NCBI RefSeq assembly: GCF_006715785.1
Contig: NZ_VFNX01000002.1
Coordinates: 124,001-188,000 of the forward strand
Direction: 5' to 3'
DNA from: Streptomyces puniciscabiei
GTDB lineage: Bacteria; Actinomycetota; Actinomycetes; Streptomycetales; Streptomycetaceae
DNA: 64,000 bases
In this document: one piece after another, positions 45,662 through 55,088 of the stretch
How positions within the stretch are numbered: position 1 is the first letter of the stretch
Layout: the number at the start of each line of letters is the position of its first letter
Program-made: the position numbers and the translations under genes
The notes under the pieces: generated by a model
Told to the model about the DNA's origin: nothing
The model's input: only the letters and a program-made list of their open reading frames with translations
The model's database searches: none

Positions 45662-46426
45662 TCAGGGGGTGGGCAGGCCGCCCGGGCGGACGGGGCGACC
45701 GAAGCGGACTGGCACGCCGGGCGAGTACAACACGCTCACCGGCGGCCCAGATGGCGACGGCAGCCCGGCGGCGGTGACCAACTCATCCTCGCAGTCCAGA
45801 AGTTCGGCCCGGTGCAGTGGCCAGCGGGGGTGGGTGTTGGGCAGGTACACCGACCGGCCGAAGAAGGCGTTGTGCATCCCCCAGCGCGCGGTCAGGAAAT
45901 GTTCGAGGGCGGTCGGCTCCGCGATCCGCTCGCCTGTGCGCACCGTGATCCGACTGCGTGCCCCGCGCGGTCCCGGCCAGCGGCGGTGGCTGGTGTAGCT
46001 GATGGTGTCCGCGTCGTGGTGGATCGCCATCCTGGCCCACATGTAGGGCAGCCGGAAGGCGCTGCGGGCGACGGCCACCGGCAGCAGCCGAGAGGCCTCC
46101 AGCGAGCGGAACACCACGCCGCGCCGGCCGTGCCGGTCAACGGAGTAGAGCCGGACGTTGGTCTCCGGGAAGGTGCCGAGGTACGGGATACCCGGAACCT
46201 TGAACCAGCCGACCCGGTACATCCGGAACGCCACCAGGCCGATGTAGGTGAGCCCGTCGTGCGTGTCCGGCACAGTCCCGGCCGGCAGCAGCGGCGCCAC
46301 GTCCGCCGGGTCGGCGGCCCAGTGCAGGAACGACAGGTCGAGCCAGGACTGCGTGAGCAGCGTGTCCGGCACCTCGCGCACCGGATCGGGCGTTATCGGC
46401 TCCACAGGGGCAGGGGCGAGCGACAT
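45662..46426 (-). CDS. DUF2071 (YqjF-like) protein
   Basis: A 254-residue protein of the DUF2071 family: QSWLDLSFLHWAADPADVAP, LTYIGLVAFRMYRVGW, FPETNVRLYSVDRHGRRGVV and FLTARWGMHNAFFG with LYLPN-like end. It has an acetoacetate-decarboxylase-like fold; B. subtilis YqjF is uncharacterised. ATG 46426 is used; GTG 46444 would add six residues. Role unknown. Confidence 0.85.
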   Translation of the reverse strand: MSLAPAPVEPITPDPVREVPDTLLTQSWLDLSFLHWAADPADVAPLLPAGTVPDTHDGLTYIGLVAFRMYRVGWFKVPGIPYLGTFPETNVRLYSVDRHGRRGVVFRSLEASRLLPVAVARSAFRLPYMWARMAIHHDADTISYTSHRRWPGPRGARSRITVRTGERIAEPTALEHFLTARWGMHNAFFGRSVYLPNTHPRWPLHRAELLDCEDELVTAAGLPSPSGPPVSVLYSPGVPVRFGRPVRPGGLPTP

Positions 46427-46430
46427 CGCA

Positions 46431-46748
46431 TCAGAGTCGCACACCCCTTACGGCCGTCCACCCGCCCCCCCGCCCGCAATCAGCCGCTCGGTGCAGCAGG
46501 GCAGGCCACCTCGGACGCGGGTGGAGGGCGGGATCAGTCGCCGTCGACGACTCCGGAGGCCGCGCGATCTCGACCTTGCCCTTCGGAGCGCCGGACTGCG
46601 AGCCCAGGGCCCCTTCGCCCTGTTCGGTCCGGCCAGGCTCTTTGCAGTTGAGGATGACGGCCTGCTCGTCGAGGACGAGTTCAGCGGCGACCTGACGCGG
46701 GAGTTTGTCGGCGACGTCCCGTTTCAGGGTCGCGGTGCTTCTCTGCAC
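46431..46748 (-). CDS. Possible small protein, doubtful
   Basis: A 105-codon frame whose first ~37 residues look real (LKRDVADKLPRQVAAELVLD, EQAVILNCKEPG), while the rest is low-complexity and Pro/Arg-rich. No ribosome site is clear. Perhaps the start of a lost gene. Confidence 0.25.
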   Translation of the reverse strand: MQRSTATLKRDVADKLPRQVAAELVLDEQAVILNCKEPGRTEQGEGALGSQSGAPKGKVEIARPPESSTATDPALHPRPRWPALLHRAADCGRGGGWTAVRGVRL

Positions 46749-46848
46749 CGCGCTCTCACGGGGTGAAGGCGGTTATGTGACTCGGCAAGGCGAACGCCGG
46801 GCAGGTCACCCGACGTCGGTAAGATCAGCGCTCTCATTGGGGGGTGCG

Positions 46849-47661
46849 ATGCGAACATCAGGGCGGGGCGGCGAGGGGCAGAAGTACGCGCTGACCTCGG
46901 ATGAGGACGACAGCGATTTCTGGGGCTTCGCTCAGGACGCCGAGGGGCTTTTCACGCCTCTGCAGGAGGGAGCGCGCCGAGTGCACCTCGCAGGTTGGCT
47001 CCCGCAGGGGGGCCTCCTGAGGAGCGTCGGTCATGTCGGTAGTCGTCGTGCCGTGGCCGGGAACGCCTGGGTCGAGCTCCTCGACGCCCACGGTGTAACC
47101 ATGGGGTCCTACTTCGTCAACGAGGTCACCGTCCTCGACGTCAAGCCCTCCGCCCGCGGAGCCGGCCTCGTCGACCTCACGGTGACGCTGTGGTGCGAGA
47201 ACGCTCTGGCTGGAGCGGAACAAGTGTGGGGTCTGATCCGCACAGGTCACCTGGACCGCACTGGCATGTGGCAAGACCTTGCCCCCGAGGACAGACGAGC
47301 GTGGCTGTCGGTGGCGCTGTGGTCCCAGGAGTACCAGCGTCAGGGAAAGCCGGACGCTCCCGCAGGCGAGACATTCACCCTGGACGGTCGGCACATCGTT
47401 GACAGGGACACCTTTTACTGCGCGATCGGCGAGGCCATCAACGGGCCCGGCGGCTACTTCGGCTGGAACCTGGACGCTCTGGACGACTGCCTGATCGGCG
47501 GGTGGGGCGCCTCCACGCCGTTCACCTTGCACTGGGATGCCTCGGCCAAGGCTCGGGCACGGTTGGTAGAGCGCGTGCGCGCCGGCGCTCGCGAGGTTGC
47601 GCTGTTCGACCTGCTCCTGGAGATCCTCGAGGAACGGGGCGTGAGCGTCGTCCTTCGGTGA
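46849..47661 (+). CDS. Barstar-family protein (RNase inhibitor)
   Basis: A 270-residue protein. Its C-terminal ~95 residues are a barstar domain: FTLDGRHIVDRDTFYCAIGE, GYFGWNLDALDDCL with the acidic patch, and LLLEILEERGVSV. The N-terminal part (DSDFWGFAQDAEGLF, VELLDAHGVTMGSYFVNEVT) is a companion domain common in Streptomyces. Barstar blocks barnase-type RNases by filling their active site. No barnase gene is visible here, so it may protect against foreign toxins. ATG 46849 follows GGGGGG. Confidence 0.85.
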   Translation: MRTSGRGGEGQKYALTSDEDDSDFWGFAQDAEGLFTPLQEGARRVHLAGWLPQGGLLRSVGHVGSRRAVAGNAWVELLDAHGVTMGSYFVNEVTVLDVKPSARGAGLVDLTVTLWCENALAGAEQVWGLIRTGHLDRTGMWQDLAPEDRRAWLSVALWSQEYQRQGKPDAPAGETFTLDGRHIVDRDTFYCAIGEAINGPGGYFGWNLDALDDCLIGGWGASTPFTLHWDASAKARARLVERVRAGAREVALFDLLLEILEERGVSVVLR

Positions 47662-47706
47662 CAGCACGTCGCTTCCAGGCACCGGACTGCGGGAAGGTCG
47701 TTTGGA

Positions 47707-47744
47707 CCCCTTCGGACGGCGGCGTCCCCTTCGGACGGCGGCGT
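47707..47744. repeat. Two 19-bp tandem copies
   Basis: CCCCTTCGGACGGCGGCGT occurs twice without a gap (47707-47725, 47726-47744) in the non-coding stretch after the barstar gene. The rest of 47662-47938 shows no gene. Confidence 0.7.
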
Positions 47745-47938
47745 GCGGGGCAGAGCGGCGGGCGGTGACTGTACGGCAAGCGGCGATGGGGCAGGTCCGG
47801 AGCCGGGCGCAGGATCCGGCAGCGGGGCGGTCGCTGCAGGGCCAGGAGGTCGCCGGGCGTTTGGGGAGTTCTCGTCGTAGAACCATCGCAGCGCCCCGGA
47901 GCTGCGGCGAGGCAGGTGTCGCCGGGCTCGTCTGCGAT

Positions 47939-48300
47939 CTAAGCCGGCGCCGGGTTCCGCGCCACAAAGTCGAGCGCCCGTTGCGCGAGCCACAGGTCAT
48001 GGACGGCACTGGGGGGCCGCAGCAGAGAGCGTTGGAGCAGTGATTCCGCGCGTGACAAGCGTTTGCGGACTGCGGATGTCGACAGGGACAGCGCGGCCGC
48101 GGTCGGGGCGATGCATGCGTCGAGGCGCAGCCAGGTGGTGAGCGTGTCGAGGACGAAGGAGGGGGTTTCAGGTGCGTGCAGGGGCCGGAACTGGTGTTCC
48201 GCCCACGCCGCGACGCGCGGCAGCTGGAGGAGTTCGCCCAGGGACGGGGCCGGCGCCCGTGCGGCGTCCCGCCGAACGGTTGCCTCGGGATGGGACAAGG
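47939..48300 (-). pseudogene. PucR-family regulator, C-terminal relic
   Basis: The frame reads LQLPRVAAWAEHQFRPLHAP, SFVLDTLTTWLRLDACIAPT, AAALSLSTSAVRKRLSRAES, the PucR/CdaR-type C-terminal HTH. The long N-terminal sensory part is missing; upstream the same DNA belongs to the end of the S1 gene. A truncated, probably inactive regulator. Confidence 0.65.
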
Positions 48301-48380
48301 AGACTAGGTGCGGGGTCAACTCATCTGACTCAGCACCGGACTTGTACCTGTGCTCCTTGCGTGTATGGGCAGCCGCTTCG

Positions 48381-49886
48381 TCAGGAATGGCGATCTCCCC
48401 CGTGGCGCGGCGTACGGGCCTGCGTCCGAGACAAGGCGATGCGACGCCGGGTGAGATCGACATCGGTGATCCTCACGGTAAGCATGTCGCCAACCTCGAC
48501 AACGTCTCCGGTCGATTCGTCCAGCTCGCTGGTGTGCACGAGCCCTTCGAAGCCGTCCTCTCGTTCTTCGATGCGTACGAAGACGCCGAACGGCACGATC
48601 TTGGTGACCGGTCCGGTGACCACCTGCCCTATCCGCTGCGCTACCTGCGGCCACGGGTCTTCCTGCACTGCTCGGAGCGACAGTGGAACCCGTTCCCAGA
48701 CCATGTCGACATCGAGGACCTCGGCCGTGATCTCTTGGCCAACACTGACGACGTCGGACGGGTGGTTGATCGGCCGCCAGGACAGCTCCGGAATATTGAT
48801 CATCGCAGTGAAGCCGCCGATGTCCACGAAGGTGACGCCGAAGCTGGCGATGGACGTCACCGTACCGGTGACGACCTGGCCGCGCCGCAGGGTCTTCAGG
48901 AAGGCCCAGTCCCGGTCGCTGGGCGTCGGCTCGGTCTGCCAGCGTGCGCGGAGAATACCGTCGCTGTCGGGCAGTACGGCCGTGAACAGCGGGTGCCGCT
49001 CATCGGTAGCCAGGGATACGACGCCGGCAGAAGACGCGCTGGCGAGCTGGGAGGTCACTGCCTCGAACTGCGTCTCGTCCGCGACCGTGCTGGTGATCCG
49101 CCCGTCAGCGTCCTCCCAGATGATTTCCACCAGGCCCTCGTCGGGCAGAGAGGCCATGGCCGCGTCGACGCCGGTGAGCAGGTCCGGCCACACCGCCAGC
49201 TGTGCGCGAGGGGTCAGCTGGGCACGCACCGCCTCGATGTTGTCACGGGTGAGGCGGTGCCATCGGGAGGCGTTCGCGACGTAGGTCTCCTCCAGGAACG
49301 TGGCACGGTGGGCGCTGACCGCCCAGTGCAGGCGGCCCCAGAAGTCGGCATCGGCCGGACGCTGCACATGCTGTGGGTCGTCGGGGGCAAAGTCGTACGG
49401 CGATGCGTGCAGGCGTTCCGGGAACAGGCCGAGCGAGCGGGTGCGGTTCAGCGCCACGTCGCAGGGACTGCTACTGCCCACATAAAGGTACTGGTCCCAA
49501 CCGACGTGGACCGCGAACGCTCCTTCCACCTCCAGGCGGCACCAGGCGCCGTTGCCGCGGAGCATGGCCCGGACGACTTCCAGGCCGACGGCGATCGGCA
49601 CCAGCGCACCGTCGTGGAATCCGGCGAGGCCGGCCGGGAACAGGCCGGCCAGGCCGTAGCCGTCGACCGGTGGCTCCAGGCCGAAGTGGGCGAAGCCGCC
49701 GATCTGCGGCTCACGGATGGCCAGCCGGTCGACACCGGATTCCTCGGCGAAGGCGGCGACGGCCTGCAGGTAGGCGGCTTCCACCGGTCCGCGATCACTG
49801 GTCACGGGCTGGGCCCCGGTGTAGTGGCCGTGCTCATCGCGGTCGGCGAGGTCGTACTTGGTGACCCGGTAGACGTAGGGCAGCAC
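48381..49886 (-). CDS. S1 RNA-binding domain protein
   Basis: A 501-residue protein. The N-terminal ~320 residues (PYVYRVTKYDLADRDEHGHY, GPVEAAYLQAVAAFAEESGV) are a domain seen in Streptomyces proteins of this type. Two S1 OB-folds follow: ~333-405 (GQVVTGTVTSIASFGVTFVD) and ~413-490 (GQVVTGPVTKIVPFGVFVRI, LVHTSELDE). It probably binds RNA or ribosomes; pathway unknown. GTG 49886 begins one base after the recombinase stop, so the two genes are coupled. Confidence 0.83.
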   Translation of the reverse strand: MLPYVYRVTKYDLADRDEHGHYTGAQPVTSDRGPVEAAYLQAVAAFAEESGVDRLAIREPQIGGFAHFGLEPPVDGYGLAGLFPAGLAGFHDGALVPIAVGLEVVRAMLRGNGAWCRLEVEGAFAVHVGWDQYLYVGSSSPCDVALNRTRSLGLFPERLHASPYDFAPDDPQHVQRPADADFWGRLHWAVSAHRATFLEETYVANASRWHRLTRDNIEAVRAQLTPRAQLAVWPDLLTGVDAAMASLPDEGLVEIIWEDADGRITSTVADETQFEAVTSQLASASSAGVVSLATDERHPLFTAVLPDSDGILRARWQTEPTPSDRDWAFLKTLRRGQVVTGTVTSIASFGVTFVDIGGFTAMINIPELSWRPINHPSDVVSVGQEITAEVLDVDMVWERVPLSLRAVQEDPWPQVAQRIGQVVTGPVTKIVPFGVFVRIEEREDGFEGLVHTSELDESTGDVVEVGDMLTVRITDVDLTRRRIALSRTQARTPRHGGDRHS

Positions 49887-49887
49887 G

Positions 49888-50490
49888 TCACTGCCCCACA
49901 GAGGGCGAAGACGCCGGTGCGCTCTCGTGGCGTTCGAGAACGCGGTAGACAGGGGCGCGGCGGACGGAGAACAGCTCCGCGAGGTCGGCGGTGGTGTGCT
50001 CGCCGGACTGGTGCTGCTGCACCAGGTGCGTCTGCTGGCGTGCGGTGAGCTTGGGCTGCTTGCCCTTGAGTTTGCCCTTGGCCCGCGCCACCGCCATGCC
50101 TTCGCGGGTACGCATGCGCAGGAGGTCGACCTCGAACTCGGAGAAGGCGGCCAGGGTGTTGAAGAACATCTTGCCCACTGGGTCGGCGGGGTCGTAGAGG
50201 GTGCCGCCGAGCGAGACCTTGACGCCGCGGGCGGTGAGCGAGTCGCCGAGGTCGCGGGCGTCGGGAACTGAGCGTGCGAGGCGGTCGAGCTTCGGGACGA
50301 CGAGGGTGCCGCCGCCGCGCACGGCCGCGAGGGCCTGGGCCAGGCCCGGCCGGTCGCGGTTGGTTCCGGTCAGTCCGTGGTCCAGGTAGATCCGGTCCTC
50401 CGGGACGTCCAGGCTGGGCAGGATCTCGCGCTGGGCGGTGGGGCTCTGCTTGTCCAGACTGCATCTCGCGTAGCCGACGCGTGCGTTCAT
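49888..50490 (-). CDS. Serine recombinase (resolvase family)
   Basis: A 200-residue resolvase. The nucleophile Ser11 is in GYARCSLDKQS; VPKLDRLARSVPDARDLGD and FFNTLAAFSEFEVDLLRMRT are typical of the catalytic core; and a C-terminal HTH reads TTADLAELFSVRRAPVYRVL. It would cut and rejoin DNA at a res-like site. An imperfect inverted repeat upstream (50524-50561) is a candidate. ATG 50490 is clear. No transposon ends were recognised. Confidence 0.88.
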   Translation of the reverse strand: MNARVGYARCSLDKQSPTAQREILPSLDVPEDRIYLDHGLTGTNRDRPGLAQALAAVRGGGTLVVPKLDRLARSVPDARDLGDSLTARGVKVSLGGTLYDPADPVGKMFFNTLAAFSEFEVDLLRMRTREGMAVARAKGKLKGKQPKLTARQQTHLVQQHQSGEHTTADLAELFSVRRAPVYRVLERHESAPASSPSVGQ

Positions 50491-50965
50491 GTCCGGCAGC
50501 GTACGGTGAGCCCCCGCTCAACGTGCACATCCGCGGACACCCTGGGGGCGGTGGATGTACAACCTTGCAGTCCGTGACGGCCAGGACCGACTGGCCGAGG
50601 GGAGTACGTACCTCATGGGCCGCGCGGTGTGTCCGCGTTGTGCCAGTGTGTTCCACATTGCGATAAGTACGCAGCCGCCAACCTCCCCCCTGCTTTCTGT
50701 TCGACTTGCGTTCCAAGATCGGTTGAGAGACGGCCTCTCAGAGTCGGTCGGCTTGATTCCCCAGGCCAACCCGCGCTGACCTGCGGGCCGGCTGCCTACC
50801 CTCGGCGACCTGCCAGGCGGCATCCGACGCAGTGGCGGTCGCCGGCGAGCTGAACTGGCCGGCCACGGTCGCGTTCCCCGGGTCGATGTGCGAACTGCCG
50901 ATGTCACTGCGCCCACGTACCGTTTCGGTTGACCGCCCGGCAGGGTGGTGACGGAGGGATGAGAC
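50491..50965. other. Region upstream of the recombinase
   Basis: Contains the inverted repeat at 50524-50561. A plus-strand frame from ATG 50555 includes VCPRCASVFHIA (a possible CxxC knuckle) but has no ribosome site. No other gene. Confidence 0.4.
50524..50561. repeat. Imperfect inverted repeat, possible res subsite
   Basis: TGCACATCCGC (50524-50534) and GTGGATGTACA (50551-50561) are complementary at 9 of 11 positions, 34 bp upstream of the recombinase start. Arm length and placement fit a resolvase binding subsite. Confidence 0.4.
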
Positions 50966-51691
50966 ATGGAGTGGAGCGGGGACGCTCGCCTGGCGGCCGG
51001 GCCGGAGGCCACCTGGTACCTCGAGACGGCGTTCACGCCCGGGGAGCACCTGGGGACGGTGTACGACGATCCGACAACTCCCGTGGTGGTCACGGAGATT
51101 GAGGAGCCGGCCACCATCCGCATACCCAGCGGCCGTCTTGTCGTCGACGCGCCGTGGCATGACGACGAAACCTGGGAGTACGAGCGAGGACTGCCGACGA
51201 GTCCCCCGCGGGAGCTCGCGGTGCGCATTCCCCCGGGCACCTACCGGGTGGAGATCGCGTGGACGGCGGGGCCGTACGAGTTCTTCGGGGAACAGTTCGA
51301 CGGCGTTGCGTGCGCCGCGACCCGCCTGCGCATCAGTGACGATCCCGTGGTCGGGTGGGAGATGGGCCTGGGCGTCGACGACGATGTCGACCGGCTTCAG
51401 CCGGGCGAGCAGATCCGCTTCTACTCCGACGCCAATGTGGGCTGCTTCGCCGACGCCGGCGCGTGGAGGGCTTTGTCCGCGCCGTTTCGGGCCTATGTGA
51501 ACGGCATGCCGGTACCACGCAACTCCGAACAGCTGCCCGACGGGTGCGAGCGGGTCTCCGACGAGTCGCAACAAGCCGATCTGGTCACGTTCACTGCAGA
51601 GTCGGGCGGCGTCGTCTGGCTGGGCCGCACCAAGACCGGCGACGTGGCCGCGATCGTCGTGACCAGTGGCATGCCTGGTGCCAAGGCCTGA
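50966..51691 (+). CDS. DUF4241 protein
   Basis: A 241-residue protein of the DUF4241 type: FTPGEHLGTVYDDPTTPVVV, IRIPSGRLVVDAPW, VRIPPGTYRVEIAWTAG and RFYSDANVGCFADAGAWRAL. DUF4241 members often appear as immunity proteins in polymorphic toxin loci, but no toxin is adjacent. ATG 50966 follows GGAGGG at slightly long spacing. Confidence 0.82.
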   Translation: MEWSGDARLAAGPEATWYLETAFTPGEHLGTVYDDPTTPVVVTEIEEPATIRIPSGRLVVDAPWHDDETWEYERGLPTSPPRELAVRIPPGTYRVEIAWTAGPYEFFGEQFDGVACAATRLRISDDPVVGWEMGLGVDDDVDRLQPGEQIRFYSDANVGCFADAGAWRALSAPFRAYVNGMPVPRNSEQLPDGCERVSDESQQADLVTFTAESGGVVWLGRTKTGDVAAIVVTSGMPGAKA

Positions 51692-51818
51692 CGCGGCGCT
51701 ACCGGGGCCCGCCAGCCGCCGAACTTCCCCACTCGCTCGAGGACTTGATCAGGTGAGGCCGTCGCGAGATGTCTTCCTCACTCTGGTATGCGCACTGCTC
51801 TGCTGGCGACGCCTGAAC

Positions 51819-52380
51819 TCAGCTGTCGCCCGACCAGTACCAGGCGGCGGGCTGACCCAGCCCACCGATGGGGATCAAAAGGTCGAGTGTGTAGACGAGG
51901 GGCTCGGCGCGGGTGCCTTGACCTCGTTGGACTGGGTGGGGAGAGCGAATGCCGAAGGACAGCGTGCCGAGCAAGGTCAGCGCGAGGAGCCAGACGCCGG
52001 CCAGCCAGGGTCGGTAGCCATTGCCCACGGTGACGTCGAGCAGGTGCCCCCACGCTCGCGCCGCAGGATGCGGTGTGCTGCGGCGGTGACGCTGCTTGGC
52101 CAGCACCCGACGCGCATCGTCATCGTGGCCGGCCATCCGGTACCGGCTCGCCAACTGCTCGTACGGCTGTGGGCTGTAGCCGGGGCTGCGGCGTATCCAC
52201 TCCACACGGTATGCCACAGGGTGTCGACGTCCCACCGCCTCGCCTCGTTCACCCGCCTCGACGGCCTTGACGGAGCCGTAGACGAAGCCGTTCCAACTCC
52301 ACCACGTCCGGCCAGCAGTGCTCATTGTCGTGGAGATAGGACACCTGCGCGCCCCACAGGTCCACGGTGCCGGACGGCGG
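51819..52380 (-). pseudogene. C-terminal remnant of a multi-domain membrane protein
   Basis: TVDLWGAQVSYLHDNEHCWP continues, after a frameshift near 52293, as NGFVYGSVKAVEAGE, RRSPGYSPQPYEQLASRYRM, VLAKQRHRRSTPHPAARAWG, LAGVWLLALTLLGTLSFG and EPLVYTLDLLIPIGGLGQ. I recall this as the end of Streptomyces proteins named membrane-associated oxidoreductases. The large N-terminal part is missing. Confidence 0.6.
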
Positions 52381-52736
52381 CCGAGCCCGGGGGCGGCAGC
52401 CCTGCGGCCTGATCGGCCTGGGCGATATCGATCTCGCTGGAGGCGGTGCCGAGCTGCTCCTGTACTGGCTGCTTCCCGTCGGCCGGGAGCGCGGCGCCAT
52501 GGTCGATGCCGTTGTCCGCGTGCGTCGGTGGGCGCTGGAGGACCTGGGTTGCATCGCTTGCGGACCACGCACTCCGTCGCCAACGCCGCCTCCTGCTGGG
52601 TGGCGACGAAGGCCGGATTCGCTCTCGAGGGCACGATGCGAAGCGCCCTGCTGCACTCGGATGGCTGGCATGACGAGCATCTGTATGCCCGTGTCCAGGG
52701 TGACGCCTGGTCTGGGCGAGGAGAGGGCGCCGGTCA

Positions 52737-52985
52737 TCCGGCGATGACTTCGAAGACGGCGGCTCCGCAGGAGGTGTCGTGGATGAGGGTGACGGCCTCG
52801 CCGGAGAAGAGGCTGTCGCTGCGTCCGGCGAGTGCGAGGTGGTGGGCGAGGCAGGAGGTGGTTTCCTCGCTGGTGAGGGGCGGCATGTTGTAGCGGATCG
52901 CGATGCACTGGCCGAGGGCGGCGAGCTTGCCGAGCCTTCCCCGGTGACAGCCTGTGCTGGGCGGAGTCGATCAGGTCGAGCGGCA
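52737..52985 (-). pseudogene. AAA ATPase of a mobile element, C-terminal scrap
   Basis: After a frameshift near 52940 the strand reads [40 protein letters not shown] and IHDTSCGAA. This matches the end of ExeA/TniB-like ATPases carried by Streptomyces mobile elements. Confidence 0.6.
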
Positions 52986-53230
52986 CGGTACGGCTGGGGC
53001 CACCCCGACGCCATCACGGCACCGGTCCACGAACGCGACACCGCCGCCATCGCGGTCACGGCACTGGGTGTCGGCGCCGAGGACACGGTGGCGACCGATC
53101 CATCGAGCGCGGCCGTACTGACAGGAGCCGAACTGATCTCGCAACGCCGCCAGGTGGAACAGATCGGGCAGGCGATCGGCAGGACTCTGCGTATCGAGGA
53201 ACTGTCCCCGGACAGGCCCGCGAGCCCTAC
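52986..53230 (+). pseudogene. NmrA/NAD(P)-binding protein fragment
   Basis: The frame reads RYGWGHPDAITAPVHERDTA, AIAVTALG, LTGAELISQRRQVEQIGQAI and GRTLRIEELSPD, the C-terminal part of NmrA-like NAD(P)H-binding oxidoreductases. The Rossmann N-terminus is missing. Confidence 0.55.
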
Positions 53231-53591
53231 GGCCGCTTTTCCGGACCAGCAACCGTCGAGGCCGTCTTGCAGTTCCGTTCCCTGGCTGCCGCCGACGGGT
53301 CACCATGTACGCCGACCGTGCCGCGTGTGCTGGGTCGGCCCTTACCCAGTTCCACGGCGCGTCGGCATCATCCACCACACGCCCGTCGGCAGCGAGCGCC
53401 ACTGTTGTCCGGGTCCCGGCCTGGTCGTATCGTAAGGCACCCAGACGTCGACCATACGTCGACACGCACCCGGTTGCGCTGCGTGCGCGAGACGCCCGCG
53501 GGCCAGGCAAACGCCTGTGGGGTAAACCCCCTTGCGCAGAGGCCTGTTGGCAGGATGTCATTGATGGGCGGGGCAGGCGAAGCTCGTCGGT
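53231..53591. other. Intergenic stretch
   Basis: No intact gene. A minus-strand run near 53450-53330 (RYDQAGTRTTVALAADGRVV) resembles coding sequence but has no start or family. Confidence 0.35.
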
Positions 53592-55085
53592 ATGACGAAG
53601 AACAAGCGAAACGCGGCTCTGTTCGCCGCGTCTGCCGCCGTCCTGAGCCTCGCCGTACCCCTCACTACGGCGTCAGCTTCGACGGCCGGCCATGCCAGGC
53701 CCTCGCACCTCGTTTGGACCAAGTGCCAGGGAACGGACCTCGACCCTCGGCAGGAGTGCGCGACCATCGATGTGCCGATGGACTACGCCGACCCGCACGG
53801 CAAGAAGATATCCCTCGCGTTCTCCCGCATCCCTGCCGAGAACCCGAAGACACGCCGCGGCGCCCTGTTCATGATCCCTGGCGGGCCCGGCGGCGGCAGC
53901 CTCGACGACCCCTCGGGCAAGGGGCAGAAGCTGCCGCAGGAAGTGCGGAACACCTATGACCTGATCGGCTTCGATCCTCGGGGGTACGGCCGTTCCACCC
54001 CGGTCAGCTGCGACCTGGAACGAGGTGACCTCGCCCGGGCGAGGCTCTTTCCCTGGCCTGCTCCCGACGGCTCCGTCACGGAGACCATGGCCACCGCGCG
54101 GCGGATGTCGGATGCCTGCGCACGCAACGGCGGCCGGCTGATGCGGCACATCAGCACCGCCAACGAGGCCCGCGACCTCGACCGGATCCGGGCTGCGCTC
54201 GGCGAGCGGAAGATCTCGGCCTGGGCCGTCTCGTACGGGACGTACGTCGGCGCCGTCTATAACGAGCTGTTCCCGCATCGCACCGACCGCTTCGTGCTGG
54301 ACAGCAACGACAACCCCGACCCGGTGCGGGTGGAGCGAGCCTGGCTCGCCGCGTTCGAGGTGGGTGCCGAGGACAACTTCCCCGAGTTCGCAAAGTGGGC
54401 GTCGCGGCGTGGCAACCCCGATCGAGTGGCCGGGACTGCGGCCGAGGTACGCCGTCTCTTCCTTCGCCTCGCCGCACGCCTGGACCGTGAGCCCCTCCCG
54501 TGGCCCGGCGCCGATCCGCAAGAGCTCAACGGCAACGTGCTCCGACAGGTGATGCTGGAGAGCCTCTACGACCCGGACGACTACCCCGCCCTGGCCAGGC
54601 TGATGCTCGCCGCCCAGAAGGGCACCATGCCGCCCGCGCCCCAGGCGCCACCCGAGCCTGTCGTGCAGAACGTCACCGCGGTCAGTGCCGCCACTTTCTG
54701 CAACGACGCCGCCTGGCCCAGGTCCGCGGCCTGGTACGAGAAGGGGGTCCCCGAGAGCCGCGCCAAGTTCCCGCTGACCGCGGGGATGCCGAGGAACGCG
54801 GTGGTGTGCGCCGTCTGGCCGTACACGCCGCAGGAGCCCGCGGTACGGATCACCGACCGTGGCCCCTCCACGGTCCTGATGGTCCAGAACCGGCGTGACG
54901 CAGCCAGCCCCCTCACCGGCGCCCTCAAGCTCCGCGAGGCCCTCGGCCGACGCGCCGTCATGGTGACGGTGAACTCCACCGGCCACGAAGCCTACCTCGC
55001 CAACGGCAACGCATGCGGCGACCAGGTGGTCTCCGACTTCCTGGCGACGGGGAAGCGGCCGACGCGGGACATCCTCTGCGGTTAG
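53592..55085 (+). CDS. Secreted tripeptidyl-aminopeptidase-like hydrolase
   Basis: A 497-residue exported alpha/beta hydrolase. Signal peptide: ALFAASAAVLSLAVPLTTAS (cleavage likely near ASAST). The oxyanion motif IPGGPGGGSLDD, the nucleophile Ser in WAVSYGTYVG, and the acid and His in QNRRDAASP and NSTGHEAYLANGNAC fit SlpD/SlpE/Tap-type proteases of Streptomyces, which release tripeptides from substrate N-termini outside the cell. The final Cys residues may form a disulfide. ATG 53592 is the natural start; ribosome site weak. Confidence 0.88.
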   Translation: MTKNKRNAALFAASAAVLSLAVPLTTASASTAGHARPSHLVWTKCQGTDLDPRQECATIDVPMDYADPHGKKISLAFSRIPAENPKTRRGALFMIPGGPGGGSLDDPSGKGQKLPQEVRNTYDLIGFDPRGYGRSTPVSCDLERGDLARARLFPWPAPDGSVTETMATARRMSDACARNGGRLMRHISTANEARDLDRIRAALGERKISAWAVSYGTYVGAVYNELFPHRTDRFVLDSNDNPDPVRVERAWLAAFEVGAEDNFPEFAKWASRRGNPDRVAGTAAEVRRLFLRLAARLDREPLPWPGADPQELNGNVLRQVMLESLYDPDDYPALARLMLAAQKGTMPPAPQAPPEPVVQNVTAVSAATFCNDAAWPRSAAWYEKGVPESRAKFPLTAGMPRNAVVCAVWPYTPQEPAVRITDRGPSTVLMVQNRRDAASPLTGALKLREALGRRAVMVTVNSTGHEAYLANGNACGDQVVSDFLATGKRPTRDILCG

Positions 55086-55088
55086 GCC

